Under the pieces are notes generated by a model, which worked only from the letters and a program-made list of their open reading frames with translations, searched no databases and was not told the DNA's origin. Positions 49,705 to 58,337 of a stretch of 64,000 nucleotides of DNA are shown here, piece by piece. Made by a program: the position numbers and the translations under genes. Numbering within the stretch: the first letter of the stretch is position 1; every line of letters begins with the position of its first letter. The stretch spans positions 3,596,001 to 3,660,000 of the forward strand of contig NZ_LT670819.1 of assembly GCF_900129855.1 (NCBI RefSeq), written 5' to 3'. The stretch is from Streptomyces sp. 3214.6 (GTDB lineage Bacteria > Actinomycetota > Actinomycetes > Streptomycetales > Streptomycetaceae).

Positions 49705-50661
49705 CTACGCATACTGCAGTCGTACGGTCGTCCCGGCACTGGCACCGAGACCGGGACCGGAACCGGCTCCCGCGCCCGCGCTCGGTTCGCGGACGTCCAC
49801 GTACGCGCACACCTGGCGGGCGAACCACAGGCCCTGGCCGGGCGCCAACTCGGCGGTCGACGGCGGGACGAAGCCGGCGAGGGGGTCGTCGAGGCGGCGG
49901 GCCAGCAGCAGTTCGCAGACGCAGCCGGGAGCGTCGCCCCACAGCAGCGCGCCGGTGACCGGTGCGAGGGAGGCCGCCTCGGCGACGGCCGTGGCGAACA
50001 ACTCCGCGTCGACGGCGGCCAGTCCACGGCCCGCCGCCCAGGCCCGGACGACGTCCGGCGCGGGGTCGGCCAACCGTACGGCGTCCGCGGGGGTCGGAGG
50101 CAGCGGTACGGCGTCCAGCTCGGCGGCGAGGCGCAACGGGTCCTCGTACACGCCGCTGTCCGGGTGGGCGCGGCGGGCCGCCTCGATGAGGGCGGAGCCG
50201 GCGGTGCGGGTGTCGTAGACGCACATGGCCGTGGTCGCCGTCGGCGCGAAGAGGAGGTTGGCGAGGGCCTCGTAGCGGATCCACTCTGCGCTCTCGCGCG
50301 GGGAGCGGCCGGCCCGGCCGTTCCACACGGGCTCCATGAGGAGGTGGACCCGGCCGCCGGGGCCGGCGTACGCGGCGACGTGCGTGGCCGCCCGGGCGAT
50401 GGCGTTGGCGGCGGAGCCGGTGTACCAGTCGGTGTGCGGGACGAGGCCGACGTCCTTCGCGTCGGCGCCGAGGGCGTCGCGCAGGAGATCCAGCTTGTCG
50501 GGGGCGGCGATGGCGACGGGCGGGGGCTCCTCGATGGCGGCCAGGCCCTCGGCGAGGAAGGGGAGGGCGGCGGCGACGAAGGCCTCGTCGGTGGCGGAGA
50601 CGGACATGCGGTGGTCGAACGTTGCTGGGGCGGCGGCGGTGGCGTCGGATTGAGCGGACAT
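49705..50661 (-). CDS. MEDS (DcmR-type sensory) domain protein
   Basis: 318 residues. The MEDS domain (about 15-185) has TDEAFVAAALPFLAEGLAA, VAIAAPDKLDLLRDAL, YTGSAANAIARA, WIRYEALANLLFA and ALIEAARRAHP, which fit the sensory family first seen in DcmR. The C-terminal ~120 residues look like a degenerate ATPase-like helper domain (VDAELFATAVAEAASLAPV, LWFARQVCAYVDVREP). In many actinomycetes MEDS and RsbW-like ATPase domains are fused; here a separate ATPase gene follows. Likely a switch protein in a partner-switching or redox/metabolite pathway. Confidence 0.8.
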   Translation of the reverse strand: MSAQSDATAAAPATFDHRMSVSATDEAFVAAALPFLAEGLAAIEEPPPVAIAAPDKLDLLRDALGADAKDVGLVPHTDWYTGSAANAIARAATHVAAYAGPGGRVHLLMEPVWNGRAGRSPRESAEWIRYEALANLLFAPTATTAMCVYDTRTAGSALIEAARRAHPDSGVYEDPLRLAAELDAVPLPPTPADAVRLADPAPDVVRAWAAGRGLAAVDAELFATAVAEAASLAPVTGALLWGDAPGCVCELLLARRLDDPLAGFVPPSTAELAPGQGLWFARQVCAYVDVREPSAGAGAGSGPGLGASAGTTVRLQYA

Positions 50662-50750
50662 GGGTCCGGGGTCCCCCATCGGTCGGGTGGGTGGGTGAGT
50701 GGGTGGGTGTGGATGGATGCGGTGCGTCTACGGGTGCGGGTGCGGGTGGG

Positions 50751-53162
50751 TCAGCGTTGGGCGGTCACCCAGGCGGCGATCTGGCTGCGGTTGCTGAAGC
50801 CGAGCTTGCTGAGGATGCGTTCGACGTGTCCTTCGGCGGTGCGGCGGGCGATCACCAGGCGGTCGGCGATCTGCTGGTTGGCGAGGCCCTCGGCGACGAG
50901 TTCGGCCACCTGGGCCTCCCGGCGGGTGAGGCGCTCGGAGGCGAGTTCCCTGGCTTCGGCTTCGGCTTCGGCGTCGGCTTCGGCTTCGGCTTCGGCTTCG
51001 GCTTCGGTCTCGGCCTCGCTCTCTGTCCTGCCTCTGCCCTCGCTCTTGTCCTTGCTCCTGTCCCTGCTCCTGTTCCTGCTCTCCTTCAGTTCGAGGGCGA
51101 CCAAGTCCGCGAGGGGGAGGGCGGCTCCGCGGTCGTAGGCCCGGCGGAACGCGGTGGGGCCGAGGGCCTCGCGGACGCGCTCCTCGGTGGTGCGGCGGGT
51201 GGAGGTGAGGCAGGCCGCGCCCCAGCGGTCGCGGTCGACGTCCGCCCAGGCGCGGTCGGCACCGCCGAGGAGGACGGCCGCGCGCTCGTGGGCTTCGCGG
51301 GCCGCCTCGATCCGGGCCAGCAGGTCGAGGGTGAGACCCATGCCCAGGACGTCGTGGACGGCGTGCTTGAGACGCATCGCCTCCCTGCCGTGCCGCTGCG
51401 CCTGCGCCCAGTCGCCGCGCACGCTGTGAGCCAGGGCGAGGATCCGTTCCACATACGACAGCACCCAGCGCTCGCCGTGCTCGGCGCACAGGGCGCGGGT
51501 CTGCTCGCAGACCGCGATGGCCTCGTCGGCGCGGCCCAGGAAGGCGAGAGCGCAGGCCAGTTCGACACGGTCGAGGCCTACGAGACTGAGGTGCTGGCCG
51601 GGGACGCGGCCACGGTCGGCGGCGGCGCGGAAGTGGTCGAGGGCGCCGGTGAGGTCGTCGCTGAAGAGGCGGATGACGCCTACGACGTAGTCGGCGTGGG
51701 CCGCTTCGGCCGTGTCGCCGAGGGTGAGGGCCAGGGCACGGGCCTGTTCCGCCCGGTGACGGCCTCGGGTGAGGTCCTCCGGGCAGCCGGCGAGGAGGCC
51801 GGCGACCCACAGGGCACGGGCCCGTTCGGGGGTGGGGTCGGGGTTGGCTTCGAGCGCGCGGTCCAGCCAGTAGCGGCCCTCTCGGGGGGCTCCGCAGGCG
51901 TGCCAGTGGAACCAGAGGGTGCCTGCGAGGCGTAGGCCCGCGAGGGATTCGCCGGGAGTGGTGAGGCTGAAGTCGAGGGCGCCACGGAGGTTGTCCTGGT
52001 CGGCGCGGAGGCGGGCGACGATGTCCGCCTGGGAGGGGCCGAACCAGTGCTTCTCGGCGGCGCCGGCCTGCTGCTGCATCCGGTTCCGGTGCCGGACCCG
52101 GACCGTGTGCTCCTCTCCCGGGCGCTCGCGCAGGCGCTCCAGGCCGTAGTGCCGGAGGGTGTCGAGCAGGCGGTAGGGGACGGTGCCCGCCGGGCCGGGC
52201 TCCCTGGACAGGACGGACTTGTCGACCAGGCCGGCGACGGCTTCGAGGACGTCGCCCTCTCCTGCGGCGCAGACCGCTTCCGCCGTGTCCAGGTCGAAGG
52301 TGCCGGGGAGGATCGACAGGCGGGACCAGGTCAGTTGTTCGTGTGCGTCGCAGAGGTCGTAGCTCCAGTCGACGGCCGCGCGCAGGGTCTGGTGGCGGGG
52401 CGGGACGGTGGGGCTGCCGGTGCTGAGGAGGCGGTAGCGGTCGTCGAGGCGGGTCAGGAGCTGGGGGATGTCCAGGACGCGCATGCGGACCGCGGCCAGT
52501 TCGATGGCGAGGGGGAGGCCGTCCAGGCGCCGGCAGAGGCGGGCCACCGAGGCGCGGTTCGCGGCGGTGAGGCGGAAGCCGGGGACGACCGCGGCCGCCC
52601 GGTCGGCGAACAGGGCCAGCGCCGGGTAGTCGTCGGCCGCGGTCAGGTCGCCGTCCGGGTCGGGGACGGGCAGCGGACGTACGTCCATCAGGTGTTCCTC
52701 GGTCAGGCCGAGGCGGTGGCGGCTGGTGGCGAGGATGCGCACCCCGGCGGTGCCCCGCAGAAGGGCGCCGGCCAGTGTCGCGCAGGAGGACAGCAGGTGC
52801 TCGCAGTTGTCGACGACCAGCAGGACGCGGCGGTCGCGCAGGCGTTCCACCAGTGCGTCCAGGGGCGGGCGTGCCGAGTGGTCGCGCAGGTCGAGCGCGT
52901 CGGCGACCGCGAGGGGGACCAGGGTCGGGTCGTGCAGGCCGGAGAGGTGCACGAAGCGGACGCCGTCGGGGAAGGCCCGGGCCACGCGGGCCGCGATCCG
53001 GCCGGCCAGGCGGGTCTTGCCGACGCCGCCGGGGCCGGTCAGGGTGACCAGTCGGGCCCTGGCCAACAGTTCGCGTCCTGCCGCCAGTTCGCCGCGCCGG
53101 TCGACGAAGCTGGTCGTCTCCACCGGCAGGTGACAGTCCCGGCGCGGCGCTGATCCGCCCAT
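50751..53162 (-). CDS. Large LuxR-family regulator with NB-ARC-like ATPase and TPR
   Basis: 803 residues from the ATG at 53162 (MGGSAPRRDC); the frame extends to 53243 without domain support. The P-loop ATPase (about 20-330) has VTLTGPGGVGKTRLAGR and VLLVVDNCEHLLSSCA (Walker B) with LATSRHRLGL; a TPR-like region spans 330-640. A C-terminal LuxR HTH (about 735-803) contains LTRREAQVAELVAEGLANQQIA then GHVERILSKLGFSNRSQI. Between TPR and HTH runs a low-complexity Glu/Ala stretch encoded by hexanucleotide repeats. Such proteins integrate a ligand signal and activate biosynthesis or development genes. A divergent secreted carboxypeptidase gene starts 304 bp away. Confidence 0.92.
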   Translation of the reverse strand: MGGSAPRRDCHLPVETTSFVDRRGELAAGRELLARARLVTLTGPGGVGKTRLAGRIAARVARAFPDGVRFVHLSGLHDPTLVPLAVADALDLRDHSARPPLDALVERLRDRRVLLVVDNCEHLLSSCATLAGALLRGTAGVRILATSRHRLGLTEEHLMDVRPLPVPDPDGDLTAADDYPALALFADRAAAVVPGFRLTAANRASVARLCRRLDGLPLAIELAAVRMRVLDIPQLLTRLDDRYRLLSTGSPTVPPRHQTLRAAVDWSYDLCDAHEQLTWSRLSILPGTFDLDTAEAVCAAGEGDVLEAVAGLVDKSVLSREPGPAGTVPYRLLDTLRHYGLERLRERPGEEHTVRVRHRNRMQQQAGAAEKHWFGPSQADIVARLRADQDNLRGALDFSLTTPGESLAGLRLAGTLWFHWHACGAPREGRYWLDRALEANPDPTPERARALWVAGLLAGCPEDLTRGRHRAEQARALALTLGDTAEAAHADYVVGVIRLFSDDLTGALDHFRAAADRGRVPGQHLSLVGLDRVELACALAFLGRADEAIAVCEQTRALCAEHGERWVLSYVERILALAHSVRGDWAQAQRHGREAMRLKHAVHDVLGMGLTLDLLARIEAAREAHERAAVLLGGADRAWADVDRDRWGAACLTSTRRTTEERVREALGPTAFRRAYDRGAALPLADLVALELKESRNRSRDRSKDKSEGRGRTESEAETEAEAEAEAEADAEAEAEARELASERLTRREAQVAELVAEGLANQQIADRLVIARRTAEGHVERILSKLGFSNRSQIAAWVTAQR
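50952..51020. repeat. GGCTTC hexanucleotide microsatellite in the LuxR linker
   Basis: About eleven near-identical GGCTTC units (minor variants GGCGTC and GGTCTC) encode alternating Glu/Ala residues between the TPR region and the LuxR helix-turn-helix. Unit gains or losses would lengthen the linker in frame. Confidence 0.85.
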
Positions 53163-53466
53163 GATCAGCCAGTCCTCTGGGGGTGTGATGCGGTGGGTTC
53201 CCGCGCGAGCCCCCAGCCTCCCCCGGGCCGTACATATATGCACTCCCGCCTCACCCGCATGGGCGTACTTCCCCGGGATCCGCTCCCTAAGGTGCGACCG
53301 TGGCTACACTGCGCGGCCGGTCGCTCACGGTTGCGCATGATTCAAGCCAACCGTCCCTTTGTTGTCTCTTGACCTGCTCATGCCATGCCCCGACGATGAG
53401 CGGCACCGCACCGCCGCACACAGCAAGCGCACAGCCCCCCACAACCGCTCCCCACAAGGAGAGTTC

Positions 53467-54837
53467 ATGCGACTTCGCATTCGCGGCTCAGGATCCGGCG
53501 CTCTCGGCGCCCGCGGCGGCAGACGAACCGCCGCGCTCGCCACCCTGCTGGCCCTCGCCCTCGCCGCACCGCTCTCGGCGACGGTCACCGAGGCCGCGGC
53601 GGGCGGCGCCCCCAAGCCGACGGCCTCCGCCGACGACATCCGCCAGTACGAGATCCACATCGCCCACAGCACGCCCGGCATGCGCACCGCGATCGCCGCG
53701 TCCGGGGTCAGCGTCGACGAGGCCGACGAGGAGACGGTGGTGGTCTCCGGGCGCGCCGACCAGATCAAGAAGCTGCGCACACAGGGCTACGAGGTCTCCC
53801 TGCTCGGCTCGGCGCCCAACCGGATCGCCGAGAACGAGGTGCGGCTCTACGACTTCCCGTCCGCCGACTCGAAGTACCACAACTACGCCGAGATGACGAC
53901 GGAGATCGACCAGCGCATCGCCGCCTACCCGAGCATCATGAGCAAACGGGTCATCGGCAAGTCGTACGGCGGCCGGGACATCGTCGCCGTCAAGATCAGC
54001 GACAACGTCGGCACCGACGAGGCGGAGCCGGAGGTGCTGTTCACCCACCACCAGCACGCCCGCGAGCACATGACCGTCGAGATGGCCCTGTACCTGATCC
54101 GCGAGCTGGGCGCCGGCTACGGCTCCGACTCCCGTGTCACCAACATGGTCAACGGGCGCGAGATCTGGATCGTCCCGGACCTCAACCCGGACGGCGGCGA
54201 GTACGACATCGCCACCGGCTCCTACCGCTCGTGGCGCAAGAACCGGCAGCCCAACTCCGGTTCCTCGTACGTCGGCACGGACCTCAACCGGAACTGGAAC
54301 TACAAGTGGGGCTGCTGCGGCGGCTCTTCGGGGTCCACGTCCTCGGAGACCTACCGGGGCGCGTCCGCCGAGTCGGCGCCCGAGGTGAAGGTCGTCGCCG
54401 ACTTCGTGCGCAGCCGGGTCGTGGGCGGGAAGCAGCAGATCACCGCCGGGATCGACTTCCACACCTACAGCGAGCTGGTGCTGTGGCCGTTCGGGTACAC
54501 CGGGGCGGACACGGCGACCGGGATGACCGCGGACGACAACGCCGCGTTCAAGGCCATCGGACAGAAGATGGCCGCGAGCAACGGGTACACCCCGGAGCAG
54601 GCCAGCGACCTGTACATCACGGACGGGTCGATCGACGACTACCTCTGGGGCACGCAGAAGATCTTCGACTACACGTTCGAGATGTATCCGTCGTCCAGCT
54701 CCGGGGGCGGGTTCTACCCGCCCGACGAGGTCATCGAGCGGGAGACTTCCCGTAACCGGGACGCGGTGCTGCAACTTCTCGAGAACGCGGACTGTATGTA
54801 CCGGTCGATCGGGAAGCAGAGCCAGTACTGCAGCTAG
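53467..54837 (+). CDS. Secreted zinc carboxypeptidase (M14)
   Basis: 456 residues from the ATG at 53467, preceded by AAGGAG; an upstream frame from 53359 lacks a ribosome-binding site. A Tat/Sec-like signal peptide (about 1-45) and an inhibitory-type prosegment (about 45-145) precede the M14 domain (about 145-450). The zinc ligands fit the [12 protein letters not shown] segment and the later His in [17 protein letters not shown]; catalytic residues are the Arg/Asn in [12 protein letters not shown] and the Glu in YTFEMYP. It removes C-terminal residues from extracellular peptides. Its stop overlaps the convergent gene by 4 bp. Confidence 0.94.
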   Translation: MRLRIRGSGSGALGARGGRRTAALATLLALALAAPLSATVTEAAAGGAPKPTASADDIRQYEIHIAHSTPGMRTAIAASGVSVDEADEETVVVSGRADQIKKLRTQGYEVSLLGSAPNRIAENEVRLYDFPSADSKYHNYAEMTTEIDQRIAAYPSIMSKRVIGKSYGGRDIVAVKISDNVGTDEAEPEVLFTHHQHAREHMTVEMALYLIRELGAGYGSDSRVTNMVNGREIWIVPDLNPDGGEYDIATGSYRSWRKNRQPNSGSSYVGTDLNRNWNYKWGCCGGSSGSTSSETYRGASAESAPEVKVVADFVRSRVVGGKQQITAGIDFHTYSELVLWPFGYTGADTATGMTADDNAAFKAIGQKMAASNGYTPEQASDLYITDGSIDDYLWGTQKIFDYTFEMYPSSSSGGGFYPPDEVIERETSRNRDAVLQLLENADCMYRSIGKQSQYCS

Positions 54838-55460
54838 TCGGCGTCCTTGGCTGCGACGTCCTTGGCTTCGGTGTCCTTGCCTTCGGCGACCTTGGCTGCG
54901 ACGTCCTTGGCCTCGGTGTCTTCTTCGCCGTCTTCGAAGTAGGCGTCGAGGACCGCGTCCAGCTGCTCGTCCCACTCCTTGAAGCGCGCCCTGGCCGTCG
55001 CCTCGATCTCGATCGGGTACCAGCGACGGTCAGGGGTGTGCACCGTGATGGTGAACCGCTTGCCGAAGCGCGGCGCCTCGGTCTCGATCGCGCCGATCTC
55101 GTCCCAGCGGAACTCGCACTCCTCCTCGTCGAGGCGGAGCCGGACGCCCTTGGCGTCGGCGGCGATCCGCGCACGACGGTCGGAGGCCTCGAAGACGGGA
55201 CCGTCAAGGGACTCGTCCTCGGCGGACTCGTCCTCGGCGGTCTCCGCCGCCGGGGTCTGCGTCTCCGCCCCCTCGACGACCTCGCCCTCGGCCACATCCG
55301 CCTCGTCCGCCGCCTCGACCTTCTCGGCCGGCTCGGTGTCCTCCGGCTCCGCGGTCGCGGGCGGCGTGAGCCCGGGGATGAAGGCCGGGTCGAATCCGGC
55401 GCCCTTCAGGGGCTCGCCCTCCAGGGGCTGGCTGCTCGAACCTATCCGCTGCTGCTCCAC
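54834..55460 (-). CDS. Acidic hypothetical protein with C-terminal repeats
   Basis: 208 residues from a GTG, where [12 protein letters not shown] begins. Pro/Glu/Asp-rich over about 10-100 ([19 protein letters not shown]), then a beta-rich domain (about 100-180) with [40 protein letters not shown] and [20 protein letters not shown] segments, PH-like. Ends in repeats built on [10 protein letters not shown]. No signal peptide. Its stop codon overlaps the end of the carboxypeptidase gene (54834-54837), so the two transcripts are antisense at their 3' ends. Conserved in the genus to my knowledge; function unknown. Confidence 0.75.
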   Translation of the reverse strand: MEQQRIGSSSQPLEGEPLKGAGFDPAFIPGLTPPATAEPEDTEPAEKVEAADEADVAEGEVVEGAETQTPAAETAEDESAEDESLDGPVFEASDRRARIAADAKGVRLRLDEEECEFRWDEIGAIETEAPRFGKRFTITVHTPDRRWYPIEIEATARARFKEWDEQLDAVLDAYFEDGEEDTEAKDVAAKVAEGKDTEAKDVAAKDAD

Positions 55461-55537
55461 AGCGGGAAGTATGGTCGAAGATCCTGTGCCGGACACAGCC
55501 AGCCCCAACTTCGTTATGAGACGCCTACACGAGACGC

Positions 55538-57016
55538 CTACACGAACAGGCTCAATACCGCCGCCGTGACGAACCCCGCCACCGACAGCACCGTCTCCAG
55601 CACGGTCCACGTCCTGAGGGTGTCGCGCTCGCTGATGCCGAAGTACTTGGCCACCATCCAGAAGCCTCCGTCGTTGACGTGCGAGGCGAAAATGGAGCCC
55701 GCCGAGATGGCCATGATGACGAGGGCCACGAAGGCCTGCGAGTGGTCGCCCTCGGCGAGCAGCGGCGCCACGATGCCCGCCGTCGTCACGATCGCCACCG
55801 TCGCCGAGCCCTGGGCGACCCGCAGCACCACGGAGATCAGGTACGACAGGACGATCACCGGCAGGCCGACGTCGTTGAAGGTGTCCGACAGGGCCTGGGC
55901 CACCCCGCTCGCCTTGAGGACCGCGCCGAAGATCCCGCCCGCGCCGACCACCAGCAGGATGTTGCCGACCGGCTTCAGCGAGGCCGTGGAGACCGTCTCC
56001 AGCGACTTGCGGGACCAGCCGCGCCGGATGCCGAGCAGGTAGTAGGCGAGGAGCAGCGCGATCGTCAGCGCCACGAACGGGCTGCCGAAGAACTCGACGA
56101 CCGAGCGGCCCGTGGAGGGGTCCAGGGCGATCGAGGAGAAGGTGGCCGCAAGGATCAGCACCAGCGGGGTGCCGATGATGCCTACGACCGTGCCGAGCGG
56201 CACCGGGTCCTCGCGCGGGACAACGCCCTGCGCCCGCTGTTCCTCGACGACCGCCTGCTTCGCCTCCGCCGCCGCCTCGACCATGTCCTGCGGCACGGCG
56301 ACGAAGATGCGGCGGCCGATCCACGCCGAGTACGCCCAGGCCGCCAGTACCGCGGGGATGCCGCAGACGACGCCCATGAGGATGACCCAGCCGAGGTCGA
56401 CGTGGAGGAGGCCGGCGGCCGCGACCGGGCCGGGGTGCGGGGGCAGGAAGGCGTGGGTCATGGACAGGCCGGCGAGCAGCGGCAGGCAGTAGAGCAGGAT
56501 CGACTTGCCGCCGCGTTTGGCGGCCGCGTAGACGATCGGGGCCAGCACGAAGATGCCGACGTCGAAGAAGACGGGGATGCCGAAGATCAGGCCGGTCAGG
56601 CCCATGGCGAGCGGGGCGCGCCGCTCGCCGAACAGCCCCAGCAGCCGGGACGCCAACACCTCTGCGCCGCCGCTGACTTCGAGGACCGCGCCGAGCATCG
56701 TGCCCAGGCCGATGATGATCGCGACATGGCCGAGGATGCCGCCCATGCCGGACTCGATGGTGGAGACGGCGTCCGAGCGCTGGACGGTCCCGAAGAGTTC
56801 GGTCACGGACAGGCCGGCCAGCAGGCCGACGGCTATGGAGACCGCGAGGAGGGCCACGAAGGGCTGGAGTCTGACCTTGATGATCAGGAAGAGGAGGAGG
56901 GCTATGCCGAGGGCGGCGACCGTGAGGAGGCCTGCGGTGCCGTCGACGAGCAGGAGCAGGCCGCCGGTGTGGGGTGGGGCCTGGGTGGGAGCGGATGCCG
57001 CGAGGAAGGGGGACAT
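55538..57016 (-). CDS. GntP-family permease (gluconate/D-serine type)
   Basis: 492 residues, about 14 TM segments, with a GntP-family body (GMGGILGHVAIIIGLGTMLGAVLEVSGGAEVLA split by TMs, GLIFGIPVFFDVGIFVLAPIV, THAFLPPHPGPVAAAGLL, GQ-type loops, SHVNDGGFWMVAKYFG). GntP proteins take up gluconate or related sugar acids with H+; DsdX, the D-serine permease, also belongs here. The neighbours (RidA, IclR, PfkB kinase and, divergently, a D-amino-acid deaminase and deacylase) make a D-amino acid or a sugar acid the likely cargo. A 10-bp hairpin lies between ridA and this gene. Confidence 0.93.
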   Translation of the reverse strand: MSPFLAASAPTQAPPHTGGLLLLVDGTAGLLTVAALGIALLLFLIIKVRLQPFVALLAVSIAVGLLAGLSVTELFGTVQRSDAVSTIESGMGGILGHVAIIIGLGTMLGAVLEVSGGAEVLASRLLGLFGERRAPLAMGLTGLIFGIPVFFDVGIFVLAPIVYAAAKRGGKSILLYCLPLLAGLSMTHAFLPPHPGPVAAAGLLHVDLGWVILMGVVCGIPAVLAAWAYSAWIGRRIFVAVPQDMVEAAAEAKQAVVEEQRAQGVVPREDPVPLGTVVGIIGTPLVLILAATFSSIALDPSTGRSVVEFFGSPFVALTIALLLAYYLLGIRRGWSRKSLETVSTASLKPVGNILLVVGAGGIFGAVLKASGVAQALSDTFNDVGLPVIVLSYLISVVLRVAQGSATVAIVTTAGIVAPLLAEGDHSQAFVALVIMAISAGSIFASHVNDGGFWMVAKYFGISERDTLRTWTVLETVLSVAGFVTAAVLSLFV

Positions 57017-57066
57017 CGGGGGGTCCTCTGGGTAGGCGCATACTGCTTTCGGGCAGGGGGTACCGC

Positions 57067-57094
57067 GGGACGGCGCGGGGTGGTGCGCCGTCCC
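57067..57094 (-). terminator. Hairpin between RidA and GntP genes
   Basis: 10-bp perfect arms GGGACGGCGC and GCGCCGTCCC, loop 8 nt, on the minus-strand transcript 57 bp after the ridA stop and 51 bp before the gntP start. It could end part of the transcription or adjust permease dosage. Confidence 0.5.
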
Positions 57095-57150
57095 GGCATA
57101 CGGGGCGCGGGAGTTGCGGGAGTCGCGGGGGTTGCGGGAGCGTCAGCGGG

Positions 57151-57576
57151 TCAGCCGAGGACGGCGAGTGCGTCGATCTCGACCAGGAGTCCCGCGGGAA
57201 GGCCGACGTAGACCGTCGTGCGGGCGGCGGGCGGGGCGGTGAGGGGCTGGGCCTCGAAGTAGGCGTTGTAGAGCTCGTTGAACTCGGCGAAGTGGCCCGT
57301 GTCCGTCAGGTAGACGCGGATCATCATCACGTCGTCCCAGCTCGCGCCGCCTTCCTCCAGGATCGCCTTGACGTTGGCGAGGGTCTGCAGGGTCTGCTCG
57401 CGCAGGGTGGGACCGGCCGGCGTGGGGGGCTTGCCCTCCTCGGCGGGGAGGAAGCCGACCTGGCCCGCGACCTGGAGGATGTTGCCCTTGCGGACACCGT
57501 GCGAGAACTTCGCGGGCGGGGTGGTGTGGGTCTTCGGGGTGAGCGCGATCTTCTCGGTCACGGTCTTCTCGGTCAT
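57151..57576 (-). CDS. RidA/YjgF-family enamine/imine deaminase
   Basis: 141 residues, the YjgF/YER057c/UK114 fold. Landmarks are KFSHGVRKGNILQVAGQVGFLP, TLANVKAILEEGGASWDDVMMIRVYLTD and PAARTTVYVGLPAGLLVEIDALA, which carries the catalytic Arg (ARTTV). RidA hydrolyses reactive 2-aminoacrylate-type intermediates released by PLP-dependent dehydratases. Beside a PLP-dependent deaminase in the divergent operon, this is likely its role. Its start overlaps the IclR stop (57573-57576), so kinase, regulator and RidA are translationally coupled. Confidence 0.93.
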   Translation of the reverse strand: MTEKTVTEKIALTPKTHTTPPAKFSHGVRKGNILQVAGQVGFLPAEEGKPPTPAGPTLREQTLQTLANVKAILEEGGASWDDVMMIRVYLTDTGHFAEFNELYNAYFEAQPLTAPPAARTTVYVGLPAGLLVEIDALAVLG

Positions 57577-58337
57577 GAGGTGGCTTCCTTGATCGGTGTC
57601 CTGCCGGAGTACTCGCCGCTGATGGCGTCCGCAGCGCGGCGCACCAGCGGGAGCAGGGTGAGGAGTTCGTCGGCGGTGACGACGACGTTCGGCGCGGAGA
57701 CCGACATCGCGGCGACCACCCGGCCGTCGGCGCCTCTGATCGGCGCGGCGACACAGTTGATGGACTCCTCATGGCCACCGAGGTCGGTGGCCCAGCCCTG
57801 TTCGCGCACCTTCTCCAACTCCCTCAGGAAAGCGGGGGCGTTGGGGGTGGAACGGGCCGTGTAGAGGGGGTAGTCGAGCTTCTCCGCGACCGCCCGCCGC
57901 TCGGGCTCGGGCAGATCGGCGAGGAGCAGTTTGGCGACGGCGGCGACGGTGATGGCGACGGGCTTGCCGATCCGCGAGTACATGCGGACCGGGTAGCGGC
58001 TCTCCACCTTGTCGATGTAGAGGACCTCGCCCTCCTCGTGGACGGCGAGGTGGACGGTGTGCCCGCAGGACTCGTTCAGCCGGACGAGGTGGGGGTGGGC
58101 GATCTCGCGGATGTCGAGGTTCTCCATCGCCTCCTGGGCGAGGGCGAAGAGGCGGGCGCCGAGGCGGTAGCGCTGGTCGGACTGGCGGTAGACGAGGCCG
58201 TGTTCGTGGAGGGTGCGCAGCAGCCGCAGGGCCGTCGACTTGTGCACGCCGAGGCGGTCGGCGACCTGTCCGAGGTCGGCGGGTCCCTCGGCGAGCAGCG
58301 GCAGGATGCTCAGGGCGCGGTCGACGGTCTGGCTCAT
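57573..58337 (-). CDS. IclR-family transcriptional regulator
   Basis: 254 residues; ATG at 58337 overlaps the kinase stop. The helix-turn-helix (about 5-65) reads DLGQVADRLGVHKSTALRLLRTLHEHGLV. The effector domain (about 75-245) has VRLNESCGHTVHLAVHEEGEVLYIDK and GWATDLGGHEESINCVAAPI. IclR proteins usually repress catabolic operons until a metabolite binds. Being inside the cluster, it most likely acts at the inverted repeat CGTTGCA-N5-TGCAACG in the divergent promoter region. Confidence 0.94.
   Translation of the reverse strand: MSQTVDRALSILPLLAEGPADLGQVADRLGVHKSTALRLLRTLHEHGLVYRQSDQRYRLGARLFALAQEAMENLDIREIAHPHLVRLNESCGHTVHLAVHEEGEVLYIDKVESRYPVRMYSRIGKPVAITVAAVAKLLLADLPEPERRAVAEKLDYPLYTARSTPNAPAFLRELEKVREQGWATDLGGHEESINCVAAPIRGADGRVVAAMSVSAPNVVVTADELLTLLPLVRRAADAISGEYSGRTPIKEATS

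Noticed and set aside
50728..53235. 835-residue second minus frame over the LuxR gene
   Set aside because: Arg/Pro-dominated shadow frame; all ATPase and HTH motifs are in the neighbouring frame.
53163..53466. Gene upstream of the carboxypeptidase
   Set aside because: The frames there lack ribosome-binding sites; TTGACC near 53368 was considered as a promoter, but no matching -10 was found.
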